64,000 nt of DNA from Sediminicola arcticus (lineage in GTDB: Bacteria; Bacteroidota; Bacteroidia; Flavobacteriales; Flavobacteriaceae): positions 62,001-126,000 of the forward strand of contig NZ_JBEXAE010000001.1 of assembly GCF_040566695.1 (NCBI RefSeq). The letters run 5' to 3'. The translations under genes were made by a program, and so were the position numbers. The notes under the pieces are model-generated. The model made no database searches. It saw only the letters and a program-made list of their open reading frames with translations, and was not told where the DNA came from. This document shows positions 28,057 to 37,620 of the stretch, one piece after another; position 1 is the first letter of the stretch, and each line of letters opens with the position of its first letter.

Positions 28057-28683
28057 TTAATTAGTGGTGGCAGTTTCTGCCTCAGATAATTTCTGTGGAA
28101 ATAAATCTTGGATTTTCTGCACCCTTTCCTTTAGCTCAGCACGAACTGATGAAGGCGTCTCAGGATTCAAATACAAGGCTTCCATTTCTGTGAAATTCCT
28201 TTTATACAACCTCTGCGCTTCTCTATTACGCAAATCATTATATGCTCCTACCAACTCGTTCTGTACAGTAATGTACGTCCCATATTTGGTTTCCCTATCA
28301 TTCTTTAGAGATATAATAGCCTTCGTAGGATTATCCGAAGAAGATCCATCCCTTTTACCATTGCAGTAGTTGCAGTATTCCGGTGTACCAGAAGCTGCGC
28401 CTCCGTTATCCAAAAAAGCCATTGCTTTTGCTCTAAGATCCTTGATGTTGGTCAATTCACTTTCAACCAATAATTGTCCATTTCTGTTGATATTGACCGT
28501 AAAGATATTCCTTTCTTTAATGATCGGTGGTTCTTCGGTAGGCGGCTCAATTGGTGGCAACATACGATCCAAACCTGCATCAGTCTCAATAGTGGTGGTC
28601 ACTAGGAAAAAGATAAGTAACAAGAACGCAATGTCTGCCATAGAACCGGCATTAACCTCTGGTGGTGCTCCTCTTCTTGGCAT
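28057..28683 (-). CDS. ExbD/TolR family biopolymer transport protein, long form
   Basis: A 208-aa ExbD paralogue beginning MPRRGAPPEVNAGSMADIAF with the conserved aspartate in the transmembrane entry and one helix (about 15-35). The periplasmic part carries a CNYCNGKRDG insertion (about 103-112), a CxxC pair absent from the neighbouring ExbD; it might form a disulfide. Tandem unequal ExbD genes are usual in flavobacteria, which may need separate motors for TonB and for other envelope tasks. Confidence 0.92.
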   Translation of the reverse strand: MPRRGAPPEVNAGSMADIAFLLLIFFLVTTTIETDAGLDRMLPPIEPPTEEPPIIKERNIFTVNINRNGQLLVESELTNIKDLRAKAMAFLDNGGAASGTPEYCNYCNGKRDGSSSDNPTKAIISLKNDRETKYGTYITVQNELVGAYNDLRNREAQRLYKRNFTEMEALYLNPETPSSVRAELKERVQKIQDLFPQKLSEAETATTN

Positions 28684-28695
28684 AACTATATATTT

Positions 28696-29139
28696 TTATT
28701 TACTAAACGTTTTTTTGATTCCTGGAACAATCATCAAAAGTACTGCTACTGCTGTTAAGATGAAAAATACATTCAATCCCATCCCAATTGTTTTAACCGT
28801 ACCTTCTGTTGTTGGAATGCCTTTGTTAGCCATTTCTGTTAGATTTACATCAGTACCTGTTGCCAAACCGTAGGAAATAGCAACTACTAAAAGCAAACCA
28901 CCAACGGCGTACAAGGCTTTCTTAATGTTTTCAGGAGTAGTCAATAAGTTTTTAAGTGCAAAAACAAGACTGAAAACTATTGCTATTCCTAAAAGAATGT
29001 ACGTGATTATGAACATTAAATTCATAGGCGTACTATTTACAGCCTCTGAGGCCGGCATATCTGCACTAGGCAACTGGAACCATAGAAGGGCACCAATTAA
29101 GCTTAGGGCAACCAATATATATTTTAATATTTTGTGCAT
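28696..29139 (-). CDS. Small integral membrane protein of the exb cluster
   Basis: A 147-aa protein with four predicted helices (about 5-22, 42-65, 76-96, 120-142) and short loops. No named domain is recognised. It sits between exbB (26 bp upstream) and the long exbD (12 bp downstream) in one operon, so it probably belongs to the same energy-transducing complex or helps assemble it. That placement is the only functional clue. Confidence 0.8.
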   Translation of the reverse strand: MHKILKYILVALSLIGALLWFQLPSADMPASEAVNSTPMNLMFIITYILLGIAIVFSLVFALKNLLTTPENIKKALYAVGGLLLVVAISYGLATGTDVNLTEMANKGIPTTEGTVKTIGMGLNVFFILTAVAVLLMIVPGIKKTFSK

Positions 29140-29165
29140 AACGCTTTCTGTATTAGGGGTGCGAC

Positions 29166-29954
29166 TTATTTTTTGTGATCTACCAACATATCAATCAAAG
29201 CGATTGATGAGTCTTCCATGTCATTTACTATACCATCGATCTTTGCAATGATGTAATTGTAGAAGATTTGAAGGATGATCGCAGTGATCAAACCAAATAC
29301 CGTTGTTAATAACGCCACTTGAATATCACCAGCAATAAGAGATGCACTAAGGTTACCTACCGCAGCAATTTTTTGGAAGGCCTGGATCATACCAATTACC
29401 GTTCCCATGAAACCTAGCATAGGCGCAACAGCGATAAATAAAGACAACCAAGAAACATTCTTCTCTAATTGACCCATTTGAACACCACCGTAAGCAACAA
29501 CTGCTTTTTCGGCAGATTCAACACTGTCATTAGCCCTATCTAATCCTTGATAGAATATAGAAGCTACTGGTCCTTTTGTGTTTCTGCAAACTTCTTTTGC
29601 AGCTTCAACACCACCAGAAGCCAAAGCATCTTCTACGCTTTGTTTTAGTTTTGTCGTGTTTGTGCTAGCAAGGTTTAAGAAAATAATTCTTTCAATAGCA
29701 ACTGCCAAACCTAATATCAAACATAAAAGAACGATACCCATAAATCCGGCACCACCTTGAATAAACTGTTCTTTTAATACTTGAGTAAAGCCTTTTTCTA
29801 CTTCTGCAGGAGCTTCATCTTGTAACATTACTGCTGTTGTAGCAATTGACGAAAGGTTCGAAACCAATGCGGTTGCTCCAACTTTTGCATTTACGGTATT
29901 TGTGCTTAGTACAAACAACCCAGCTAGTGCCAGGATAGTGAATAATCTTTTCAT
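29166..29954 (-). CDS. MotA/TolQ/ExbB proton channel family protein
   Basis: A 262-aa inner-membrane protein. A signal-like first helix (MKRLFTILALAGLFVLSTNT) is followed by three channel helices (about 75-95, 167-190, 205-235); AVAPMLGFMGTVIGMIQAF and LLTTVFGLITAIILQIFYNY are the TolQ/ExbB pore signatures. It is first in the cluster exbB-membrane protein-exbD-exbD, the TonB energising motor that should serve SusC and the TonB receptor of this window. TATCTTTA about 40 bp before the start is a plausible -7 element. Confidence 0.95.
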   Translation of the reverse strand: MKRLFTILALAGLFVLSTNTVNAKVGATALVSNLSSIATTAVMLQDEAPAEVEKGFTQVLKEQFIQGGAGFMGIVLLCLILGLAVAIERIIFLNLASTNTTKLKQSVEDALASGGVEAAKEVCRNTKGPVASIFYQGLDRANDSVESAEKAVVAYGGVQMGQLEKNVSWLSLFIAVAPMLGFMGTVIGMIQAFQKIAAVGNLSASLIAGDIQVALLTTVFGLITAIILQIFYNYIIAKIDGIVNDMEDSSIALIDMLVDHKK

Positions 29955-30033
29955 TTCTTTGAAACTTAAAATTAGTTAGTTAATAGGGTTAAAGATAAAA
30001 AAAATTTGTTATTAAAAAATTAAAACTTAAAAG

Positions 30034-30121
30034 CAGAGAGGAAGGGATTCGAACCCTCGATACCCTTTTGAGGTATACACACTTTCCAGGCGTGCGCCTT
30101 CGACCACTCGGCCACCTCTCT
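30034..30121 (-). tRNA. tRNA-Ser(GGA)
   Basis: On the minus strand the acceptor arm AGAGAGG (30121-30115) pairs with CCTCTCT ahead of the discriminator G at 30034. The D-arm GGCCGAGTGGTCGAAGGC, the anticodon loop CTGGAAA with GGA, a long variable arm and the T-loop GGTTCGAATCC are present. The long variable arm marks class II serine tRNA reading UCC/UCU. CCA is not encoded. Confidence 0.96.
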
Positions 30122-30187
30122 ATTCCTTTGTTTTAGGGCTGCCAAATAACAAAAAATTTATTAGTAAATGAAATTAAATCAGTTAAT

Positions 30188-31216
30188 TTATTTCATTTCA
30201 CCTCTCAGCGAAGTTTCAAATATGGTTTTAAACAACTTAGCTGAAACATTGCTCCCCAATAGATACATAAGCTTGGTAATGGCAGCTTCCGTTGTAATAT
30301 CCTTACCATTAATTAGTTGCAGTTTCTGTAATTGCTCACTTGTTTCATACTGCCCCATAATAACACTTCCTCCTGAACATTGGGTAACGTTTACAATGTG
30401 CAATCCCTTACCTATCGCATCCTTTAAATCTGAAAGCAACCAAGGGTCCGTTGGGGCGTTTCCTGCACCATATGTTTCCAAAACCAGTGCTTTTAATCCA
30501 GGAATTTTTAAGATACTTTGCAAAACGGACCTATTCAACCCAGGAAAAAGTTTTAAAATGGCCACATTAGTATCCATTTCTTTATGTACAATAAGTTTTT
30601 TATTTTTATTCCCAACCCATAATTGATCATAGTTAACTTTCAAATGCACTCCAGATTCGACCAATTCAGGATAATTGAAAGAACCAAACGCTTTAAAATG
30701 CTCTGCATTAAACTTGGTGGTCCTATTAGCACGGTAGAGTTTGTTTTCAAAATAAAGGCAAACCTCCTTGACGACTGGGCCATTACCATTTTGTAAGGCT
30801 GCAATTTGAATAGACGTTATCAAATTCTCCTTGGCATCTGTCCGCATATCGCCAATAGGCAATTGGGATCCTGTAAAAATTACCGGTTTTGCCAAATGCT
30901 CCAACATATAGCTCAAAGCCGAAGAGGTATAGCTCATGGTATCACTTCCATGCAAAACAACGAACCCGTCATATTTAGCATAATGTTCCTCTATAATAGT
31001 TGCAATAGACACCCAATGTGAAATATTCATATTGGATGAATCTATTGGTTGATCAAAGGAGACATTATCAATCCTACAGTCCAACTGGCTTAATTCCGGG
31101 ATATTCTTTTCTAATTTTTTAAAATTGAATGCTTTGAGAGCCCCAGTGCTATAGTCCTTGACCATTCCTATAGTACCTCCAGTATAGATCAACATGATCT
31201 TTGTTTTATCTTCCAT
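30188..31216 (-). CDS. ansA: Type I L-asparaginase
   Basis: A 342-aa cytoplasmic asparaginase with no signal peptide. The catalytic threonines lie in YTGGTIGM (T12 and T15 region) and in HGSDTMSYTSSALSYML, the paired active-site loops of the family. It hydrolyses asparagine to aspartate and ammonia. It follows tatD by 15 bp on the same strand, so the two probably share a transcript. Confidence 0.93.
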   Translation of the reverse strand: MEDKTKIMLIYTGGTIGMVKDYSTGALKAFNFKKLEKNIPELSQLDCRIDNVSFDQPIDSSNMNISHWVSIATIIEEHYAKYDGFVVLHGSDTMSYTSSALSYMLEHLAKPVIFTGSQLPIGDMRTDAKENLITSIQIAALQNGNGPVVKEVCLYFENKLYRANRTTKFNAEHFKAFGSFNYPELVESGVHLKVNYDQLWVGNKNKKLIVHKEMDTNVAILKLFPGLNRSVLQSILKIPGLKALVLETYGAGNAPTDPWLLSDLKDAIGKGLHIVNVTQCSGGSVIMGQYETSEQLQKLQLINGKDITTEAAITKLMYLLGSNVSAKLFKTIFETSLRGEMK

Positions 31217-31231
31217 ATCTCTTTCCCCTTA

Positions 31232-31999
31232 TTAAATACCAAAAATAACTTTGGAATTTGCCGTTGTAATCTCCGCAATTTCTTCTTTACTTTTATTATA
31301 GATATCTGCAAGCTTATCCAATACGTTGATCACGTAAGCACTCTCATTTCTTTTACCACGATAAGGCACAGGAGCCAAATAAGGCGAATCTGTCTCTAAA
31401 ACTATATGCTCAGGATCTATCTGGTCCAAAAAGGCATCTATTTTTCCATTTTTGAAGGTTATGACACCCCCTATTCCCAATTTCATATTATAGCCAATAG
31501 CCCTTTGAGCCTGGTGATAATCACCCGTAAAACAGTGAAAGATACCGTAAAGGTCATTACCTTTCTCCTCTTCTAACACCTCAAATATCTCATTAAAGGC
31601 CTCCCTACAGTGAATTACTATTGGCAATTTATGTTTTTTGGCTAACTGAATCTGAAATTTAAAGGCCTCTTGCTGTTCTTTCAAAAAGGTCTTATCCCAA
31701 TATAGGTCTATTCCGATTTCCCCTACGGCATAAAACTTATGCTTGGACAACATTTCCTCCACATGTTGCACTTCTTCTTTGTAGTTTTCCTTTACATGTG
31801 TTGGATGCAAACCCATCATCAAATAGATGTAGTCCGGATATGACTTTTCTAAAGCTAACATGGACGCAGTGTAGGCAGAATCAATGGCTGGTACAAAAAA
31901 TCTTTTTATTCCTTTCTCTATAGCATTTTGAATGACCTGGTCCCTGTCCTCATCAAAAGCTTCACTATATAAATGGGTATGTGTATCAGTAATTATCAT
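31232..31999 (-). CDS. TatD family metal-dependent hydrolase
   Basis: A 255-aa TIM-barrel hydrolase (putative deoxyribonuclease or D-aminoacyl-tRNA deacylase-like). Metal ligands are visible in DTHTHLY (5-11), GEIGIDLYWD (about 93-102), HCREAF, HCFTGDYHQA and ETDSPYLAPVPYRG. All canonical ligands are present. The start at 31999 lies 36 bp from the divergent retropepsin-like gene; ansA follows downstream. Confidence 0.93.
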   Translation of the reverse strand: MIITDTHTHLYSEAFDEDRDQVIQNAIEKGIKRFFVPAIDSAYTASMLALEKSYPDYIYLMMGLHPTHVKENYKEEVQHVEEMLSKHKFYAVGEIGIDLYWDKTFLKEQQEAFKFQIQLAKKHKLPIVIHCREAFNEIFEVLEEEKGNDLYGIFHCFTGDYHQAQRAIGYNMKLGIGGVITFKNGKIDAFLDQIDPEHIVLETDSPYLAPVPYRGKRNESAYVINVLDKLADIYNKSKEEIAEITTANSKVIFGI

Positions 32000-32035
32000 G
32001 GCACAAAAATAGCCTTATCTTTGTCAAAAAAGTGA

Positions 32036-32488
32036 ATGAAAAGCCTCAAAAAGTTTTTAAAAACAAAAAACTTCACATGCATACCCCTTGTGATGACTGC
32101 AACAAGCCATTTTGAGATTACCGCTAAAATTAACGGAATCACAGGGCGGTTTATCTTGGACACTGGCGCTTCCAACACCTGTATTGGACTTGACAAAATT
32201 CAATATTTTAAGCTAGTTTCCAAGGATTCTAAAATTAAGGCTGCGGGGGCTGGCGCCACTAATATGGAGACCCAAATTTCAACTAAAAACATTATTGAGA
32301 TTGGACAATGGTCAAAAAATAAAGTAAAATTGGTCCTTTTTGATCTAGTCCATGTTAATGAAGCTCTAATTTCCCACAATGCATTACCAGTAGATGGAGT
32401 AGTAGGTGCAGATATCCTAAAAAAAGGAAAAGCCATTATAGATTACGATAAGAAGTGCGTTTACTTAAAACAAAAAAACCCGAAGTAA
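32036..32488 (+). CDS. Retropepsin-like aspartic protease family protein
   Basis: A 150-aa protein with one aspartyl-protease half: FILDTGASNTCIG (about 41-53) holds the catalytic D-T-G-A loop, and DGVVGADILKKGKAIID near the end is the conserved hydrophobic-G-A motif. With one active-site Asp per chain it should act as a homodimer, as retropepsins do. No signal peptide or membrane anchor is obvious. The substrate is unknown. Its stop codon lies inside the terminator hairpin. Confidence 0.85.
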   Translation: MKSLKKFLKTKNFTCIPLVMTATSHFEITAKINGITGRFILDTGASNTCIGLDKIQYFKLVSKDSKIKAAGAGATNMETQISTKNIIEIGQWSKNKVKLVLFDLVHVNEALISHNALPVDGVVGADILKKGKAIIDYDKKCVYLKQKNPK

Positions 32489-32502
32489 ACTTCGGGTTTT
32501 TT
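32473..32502. terminator. Bidirectional terminator between the retropepsin gene and sucB
   Basis: AAAAAACCCGAAGT / ACTTCGGGTTTTTT with a 2-nt loop; the loop is part of the stop codon of the plus-strand gene. T tracts exist on both strands. Confidence 0.9.
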
Positions 32503-32520
32503 ATATATTGATTTTGAAGT

Positions 32521-33750
32521 TTATAGCTCCAAGGCCTTGTTGACATTATCCTCCATTAATAATTCTATAGGACTCTCCAAAGCTTCTTTTACCGCTACTA
32601 AGAATCCAACAGACTCCTTACCGTCAATTATTCTGTGGTCATAGGATAGGGCAACGTACATAATTGGGGCAATAACCACCTTGCCGTCTTTAGCAATAGG
32701 TCTATCCACTATATTGTGCATTCCTAAGATGGCACTTTGTGGTGGGTTGATAATCGGAGTGGACAACATAGAACCAAAAACTCCACCGTTGGTAATAGTA
32801 AATGTTCCACCTGTCATCTCATCTACAGTAATCTCACCCTCACGAGCTCTTATAGCTAATCTTTTTACCTCATTCTCCACCCCTCTGAAGGATAGGTTTT
32901 CTGCATTTCTAATTACCGGAACCATTAGTCCTTTAGGTCCAGAAACCGCTATACTGATATCACAAAAGTCATAAGAGATCATTTCTTTACCATCTATCAT
33001 GGAATTCACTGCAGGATACATTTGCAATGCCCTTATCACAGCTTTAGTGAAGAAGGACATAAAACCAAGTCCTACTCCGTGCTTATCCTTAAACTGATCT
33101 TTATATTGGTTACGAAGCTCAAAAATAGGCGACATGTCCACTTCGTTAAAAGTAGTCAACATAGCCGTTTCATTTTTCACCATCACCAAACGTTCCGCTA
33201 CCTTACGGCGTAACATGGATAGTTTTGTTCTAGTCTCTCCTCTCTGACCGCCTTTAGGAGTGCCCATAGATGGAACAGCATTGACCGCATCATCCTTAGT
33301 GATTCTTCCATCCCTCCCAGTGCCTTTAACGGCCGAGGCATCCATATTCTTTTCGTCCAATATCTTCTTTGCTGCCGGGGAAGCTGTCCCAGTGGCGTAT
33401 GTCTCTTTTGCTTTTGCAGGTTCTGCAGTTTTTTCAGCTTTTTTAGGCGCTTCCTTCACCTCTTTCTTTTCTTCCTTTTCCTTAGTTTCTTTTTCTCCAC
33501 TGGCCGGTTTTTCAGCACTAGTGTCAATCAAGCAAATCACTTCTCCTACGGCAACCGCATCACCGACCTCAGCCTTTAAAGTGATAATTCCGCTTTCTTC
33601 TGCAGGCAGTTCCAATGTGGCCTTATCGGAATCGACCTCAGCAATAGCCTGGTCTTTTTCCACATAATCGCCATCCTTTACCAACCATTCTGCTATTTCT
33701 ACCTCGGTAATAGATTCCCCAGGTGAGGGAACTTTCATTTCTAAAATCAT
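32521..33750 (-). CDS. sucB: Dihydrolipoyllysine succinyltransferase, E2 of 2-oxoglutarate dehydrogenase
   Basis: A 409-aa E2 subunit. The lipoyl domain (1-77) has its modified lysine at K43 in VDSDKATLEL; an Ala/Glu/Lys-rich linker (about 80-120) leads to the E1/E3-binding domain (SPAAKKILDEKNMDASAVKG); the catalytic domain ends with YDHRIIDGKESVGFL, whose histidine and aspartate drive acyl transfer. It joins E1 and E3 in the TCA cycle. sucA lies 27 bp upstream in the same operon. Confidence 0.97.
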   Translation of the reverse strand: MILEMKVPSPGESITEVEIAEWLVKDGDYVEKDQAIAEVDSDKATLELPAEESGIITLKAEVGDAVAVGEVICLIDTSAEKPASGEKETKEKEEKKEVKEAPKKAEKTAEPAKAKETYATGTASPAAKKILDEKNMDASAVKGTGRDGRITKDDAVNAVPSMGTPKGGQRGETRTKLSMLRRKVAERLVMVKNETAMLTTFNEVDMSPIFELRNQYKDQFKDKHGVGLGFMSFFTKAVIRALQMYPAVNSMIDGKEMISYDFCDISIAVSGPKGLMVPVIRNAENLSFRGVENEVKRLAIRAREGEITVDEMTGGTFTITNGGVFGSMLSTPIINPPQSAILGMHNIVDRPIAKDGKVVIAPIMYVALSYDHRIIDGKESVGFLVAVKEALESPIELLMEDNVNKALEL

Positions 33751-33777
33751 TATTTTATAATTTTAATAGATGCGTTA

Positions 33778-36579
33778 TTATTTTATATTTTCTCTAACCA
33801 TGTTGTCCTTTGTCTTATCAAAAACATAGGCAATCACCTCTTGGTGACGACGCTTAGAGCGTACAGCACTTCCGGCTGCAGGCGAAGCATAGAATCTTCT
33901 AGACGCTACCCTGAACTTACTCACATCACTGAAATGCATCAACAAATGACTCCAAGCACCCATGTTACGTGGCTCTTCTTGTGCCCACACAATGTCATCT
34001 GCTTTTTTATATTTTACAATGATATCCTTCATCTGTGTTGCAGGTAATGGGAATAGTTGTTCTACTCTTACAAGAGCCACATCGTCCCTATTGTTTTCCT
34101 CTTTTACTGCTAAAAGATCATAATAGAACTTTCCAGTACAGAAAACCAAACTTTTTACCTTTTTAATATCCGCACTTGTATCGTCTATGACTTCTTGAAA
34201 TTTACCATTTGCCATCTCATCTACAGTAGATACCGCTTTTGGGTGCCGCAACAAACTTTTAGGGGTAAACACGATTAGTGGTTTTCTGAAATTAGATTTC
34301 ATCTGTCTACGCAACAAATGGAACATATTCGCAGGCGTTGTACAATCTGCAATGTACATATTATCCTTGGCGCATAATTGGAGATAGCGCTCCATCCTTG
34401 CCGATGAATGCTCGGCCCCTTGACCTTCATACCCGTGAGGCAACAACATCACCAAACCGTTCTGAAGTTTCCATTTATCCTCTGCTGCGGAGATATATTG
34501 ATCAATCATAATTTGGGCCCCATTACTGAAATCTCCAAATTGTGCCTCCCAGATCGTCAACGTATTTGGACTTGCCATGGCATAACCATAATCAAAGCCC
34601 ACAACGCCATATTCTGATAATGAGGAGTTGTAGATTTGAAATCTTCCTTGATCTTCTGAGAGCATATTCAATTGCATGATCTCCTCTTCACTTTCCTCCA
34701 CCTTAACAACAGCATGACGGTGTGAAAAGGTTCCACGCTCTACATCCTGTCCAGACATACGAACCCCATAACCCTCCTGTAATAACGTACCATAGGCCAA
34801 AAGCTCTCCCATTGCCCAATCTAAAGTATCCGTTTCAAAGAACATTTTCTTTCTGTCCCCAATTAACTTCTCCACTTTGCGCATGAACTTTTTGCCCTTG
34901 GGTAATTCTGTTATTATCTTGGCAATCTCGGTCAACTTCTTTTTATCAAAGGTGGTGTCCACAGGCTTCATCATCTCGTCTTCCTGTACCGCCTCAAAAC
35001 CACTCCACTCATCCGCCATAAATGGTGTAATGACTGTTTTATCTAATTTTCTAGAATCTTCCAAATCCTCTTCCAAAGCAGCCTTGTATTCCTCTTCTAG
35101 TTTAGGAACATAACTATCATCTATAATTCCCTCCGCAATTAATTTTGCAGCATAAAGATCTCTTGCATTCTGATGGTTTGCTATAGCCTTGTATAACTTG
35201 GGCTGGGTAAATCTTGGTTCATCACCTTCATTATGCCCATACTTTCTATATCCCAATAAATCTAAGAAGACATCCCTTTTATAGGTCATCCTATATTCCA
35301 AAGCAAACATGGAAGCATGTACCACAGCCTCTGGATCATCTGCATTAACGTGCAAAACCGGACTCAAGGTCACCTTTGCCACATCGGTACAGTAGGTAGA
35401 GGTCCTAGCGTCCAAATAGTTGGTTGTAAACCCTATTTGGTTGTTCACGACAATATGAATGGTTCCATTTGTTTTGTACCCATCCAAATCTGCCATTTGT
35501 ACCAATTCGTATACTAATCCCTGAGCAGCTATGGCAGCATCCCCATGCACTATGATTGGAAGCACCTTAGAAAAATCATCAGGGTAGTACTCATCCTGCT
35601 TGGCCCGTGATATCCCTTCAACAACTGCACCTACCGTTTCCAAATGAGACGGGTTAGGTGCTATGTTCATTTTTATCTTATTCCCATTGTCGGACATCCT
35701 ATCAGAAGTCCATCCCAAATGGTACTTTACATCTCCATCAAAAATATCCTGCTCATAATCCTTGCCATCAAACTCCCCAAAAATATCCTTTGGTGATTTT
35801 CCAAAAATATTGGTGAGCACGCTTAAACGACCTCTGTGAGCCATTCCCATAACGAATTGCTCCACCCCCATTTCTGCAGCTCGTTCCACGATAGCGTCCA
35901 AAGCTGGAATCAACGTCTCGTTCCCTTCTAAAGAAAATCTTTTCTGACCTACATATTTAGTATGCAAGAAGCTTTCAAAAGAAACTGCTTGATTTAATTT
36001 TCCTAGAATATGCTTTTTGCGTTCGTTACTATAATCTGGGTGGTTATCGTTTATATTCAATCTATTTTGAATCCACTCAATACGCCCAGGGTCTCTTATA
36101 TACATATACTCCACCCCTATGGCATCACAATAAATACCTTGTAAGTGTTTAACAATCTCCCTAAGGGTACTAGTGCCAATTCCAAGGATCTGTCCCGCTG
36201 TAAAAACGGTATCCAAATCGGCTGGTTCTAGACCAAAGTTTTCAATATCTAAGGTTGGGGAATACTTCCGTCTTTCCCTTACAGGATTGGTCTTTGTAAA
36301 CAAATGTCCCCTGCTTCGGTAGCCGTCTATAAGTTTTACTACATGAAATTCCTTCTGAAGCGTTTCAGGGATTACCGCATTTTGCCCATTGGGCAAGGCT
36401 GTGCCAGCGGAGGATGTGGGAACATCCATTTCATCCATCAAACTCTCCTGACCAAAGTCAAAACCTTGGAAAAACGCGCGCCAACTAGGCTCAACGCTAT
36501 CAGGATTCGTTAAATACTTGTCATATAGTTCTGCGAAAAAGGAAGTATGCGCAGCATTTAAAAAAGAATATTTATCCAT
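33778..36579 (-). CDS. sucA: 2-oxoglutarate dehydrogenase E1
   Basis: A 933-aa thiamine-diphosphate decarboxylase. The N-terminal FLNAAHTSFFAELYDKYL helps E2 binding. GMAHRGRLSVLTNIFGKSP and HGDAAIAAQGLVYEL are TPP-domain motifs, GHNEGDEPRFTQP follows, and GAEHSSARMERYLQL lies in the pyrimidine-binding domain. Full length and intact. It forms an operon with sucB and is divergent from a small outer-membrane protein gene. Confidence 0.98.
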   Translation of the reverse strand: MDKYSFLNAAHTSFFAELYDKYLTNPDSVEPSWRAFFQGFDFGQESLMDEMDVPTSSAGTALPNGQNAVIPETLQKEFHVVKLIDGYRSRGHLFTKTNPVRERRKYSPTLDIENFGLEPADLDTVFTAGQILGIGTSTLREIVKHLQGIYCDAIGVEYMYIRDPGRIEWIQNRLNINDNHPDYSNERKKHILGKLNQAVSFESFLHTKYVGQKRFSLEGNETLIPALDAIVERAAEMGVEQFVMGMAHRGRLSVLTNIFGKSPKDIFGEFDGKDYEQDIFDGDVKYHLGWTSDRMSDNGNKIKMNIAPNPSHLETVGAVVEGISRAKQDEYYPDDFSKVLPIIVHGDAAIAAQGLVYELVQMADLDGYKTNGTIHIVVNNQIGFTTNYLDARTSTYCTDVAKVTLSPVLHVNADDPEAVVHASMFALEYRMTYKRDVFLDLLGYRKYGHNEGDEPRFTQPKLYKAIANHQNARDLYAAKLIAEGIIDDSYVPKLEEEYKAALEEDLEDSRKLDKTVITPFMADEWSGFEAVQEDEMMKPVDTTFDKKKLTEIAKIITELPKGKKFMRKVEKLIGDRKKMFFETDTLDWAMGELLAYGTLLQEGYGVRMSGQDVERGTFSHRHAVVKVEESEEEIMQLNMLSEDQGRFQIYNSSLSEYGVVGFDYGYAMASPNTLTIWEAQFGDFSNGAQIMIDQYISAAEDKWKLQNGLVMLLPHGYEGQGAEHSSARMERYLQLCAKDNMYIADCTTPANMFHLLRRQMKSNFRKPLIVFTPKSLLRHPKAVSTVDEMANGKFQEVIDDTSADIKKVKSLVFCTGKFYYDLLAVKEENNRDDVALVRVEQLFPLPATQMKDIIVKYKKADDIVWAQEEPRNMGAWSHLLMHFSDVSKFRVASRRFYASPAAGSAVRSKRRHQEVIAYVFDKTKDNMVRENIK

Positions 36580-36682
36580 GAAAGGTTATCTCTGTCTTTT
36601 GAACAAAATTTAATCAAAAATACAACAATTAACATTTCTAAGCTTACCTTAGGGTGGAATATTGTAAAAATTAACGATTATT

Positions 36683-37213
36683 ATGAAAAGGCAGTATTAC
36701 GTCTTAAAAAGATGTTTTTTGATGTTTATTTTTATCCTTAGCAGTATTATCGCCATGGGTCAGGGTTATAGAACTTCAGGTGGTTTTTGGAACAATGTAT
36801 ATTATGGAGGAGGGGTAGGACTCGGTTTTGGTAGAGAATCTTTTAACGCCTCCCTTTCCCCCAGTGCCATTTATCAGGCTAATGAGCAGATGGCTGTGGG
36901 CTTAGGACTTAATTTTAATTACTCCAAGTTCCAAGAATCTAAACTATTGGCATATGGCGGCAGTCTTCTTACACTTTACAATCCAATACAACTTATACAG
37001 CTATCGGCTGAATTGGAACACTTACGGGTAAATAGAGATTTTGAATTTGATGGTGCTACTATATCCGAAAATTACTGGTCACCCGCCCTCTTTGTAGGCA
37101 TTGGCTACAGTAACCGCAACGTGACTTTTGGCATCAGATATGACCTACTTTACGATGAGGAAAAGAGTATTTATGGGGACCCATTTATGCCTTTTATTAG
37201 GTTCTATTTCTAA
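36683..37213 (+). CDS. Small outer-membrane barrel protein (often mislabelled alpha-ketoglutarate decarboxylase)
   Basis: A 176-aa protein with a signal peptide (about 1-30, ending AMGQ) and amphipathic strands with alternating aromatic residues (GGGVGLGFGRESFNASLS, MAVGLGLNFNYSKF, VGIGYSNRNVTFGIRYDLL) that end in FIRFYF. This is an eight-strand-type barrel, not an enzyme. Relatives beside sucA have, to my recollection, been named alpha-ketoglutarate decarboxylase from their neighbour. It is divergent from sucA with 103 bp between starts. Its real role is unknown. Confidence 0.75.
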   Translation: MKRQYYVLKRCFLMFIFILSSIIAMGQGYRTSGGFWNNVYYGGGVGLGFGRESFNASLSPSAIYQANEQMAVGLGLNFNYSKFQESKLLAYGGSLLTLYNPIQLIQLSAELEHLRVNRDFEFDGATISENYWSPALFVGIGYSNRNVTFGIRYDLLYDEEKSIYGDPFMPFIRFYF

Positions 37214-37620
37214 TTATATTTCGCCTTGAACCAGACTTTTTGCCATTCCCTTTTTAAAATAAGGAAAGTAACCTCATCGGCAACTTCAACAACATCTATT
37301 GCTTCAATAGCCTTAACCGTATTTTCAGGTACATCTATAATATAAAGTAAATTGAGGTAGTCCGCGAATTTCTCCATAATAAGTACATAGACTTTTTCAT
37401 GGATGACCTTTTTTAGATCTTCAGGCATAATGCCTTCTGAAAGCTCTATAAAAATATTGGCCAAGCCGAAGTCCTTGATCAATTGGGCGACTAAATTACC
37501 ATAGAGGTTTTCTGCCTCCGCCGTCTCCAGCAATTTTGTGCTATTGGGAAAATTTACTACCATAAAGTATCTACGAGTATTCCCAAGTTTTGGTTTACTC
37601 GTTTTTATAAATGGATCCAT
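37210..37620 (-). CDS. Conserved hypothetical protein
   Basis: A 136-aa soluble protein of mixed helix and strand with no recognised domain. No signal peptide or membrane segment. It starts MDPFIKTSKPKLGNTRRYFM and ends VWFKAKYN. It overlaps the 3' end of the plus-strand barrel gene by four bases and the end of the broken amidohydrolase by 26 bases, so translation may once have been coupled to the latter. No function can be given. Confidence 0.65.
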   Translation of the reverse strand: MDPFIKTSKPKLGNTRRYFMVVNFPNSTKLLETAEAENLYGNLVAQLIKDFGLANIFIELSEGIMPEDLKKVIHEKVYVLIMEKFADYLNLLYIIDVPENTVKAIEAIDVVEVADEVTFLILKREWQKVWFKAKYN

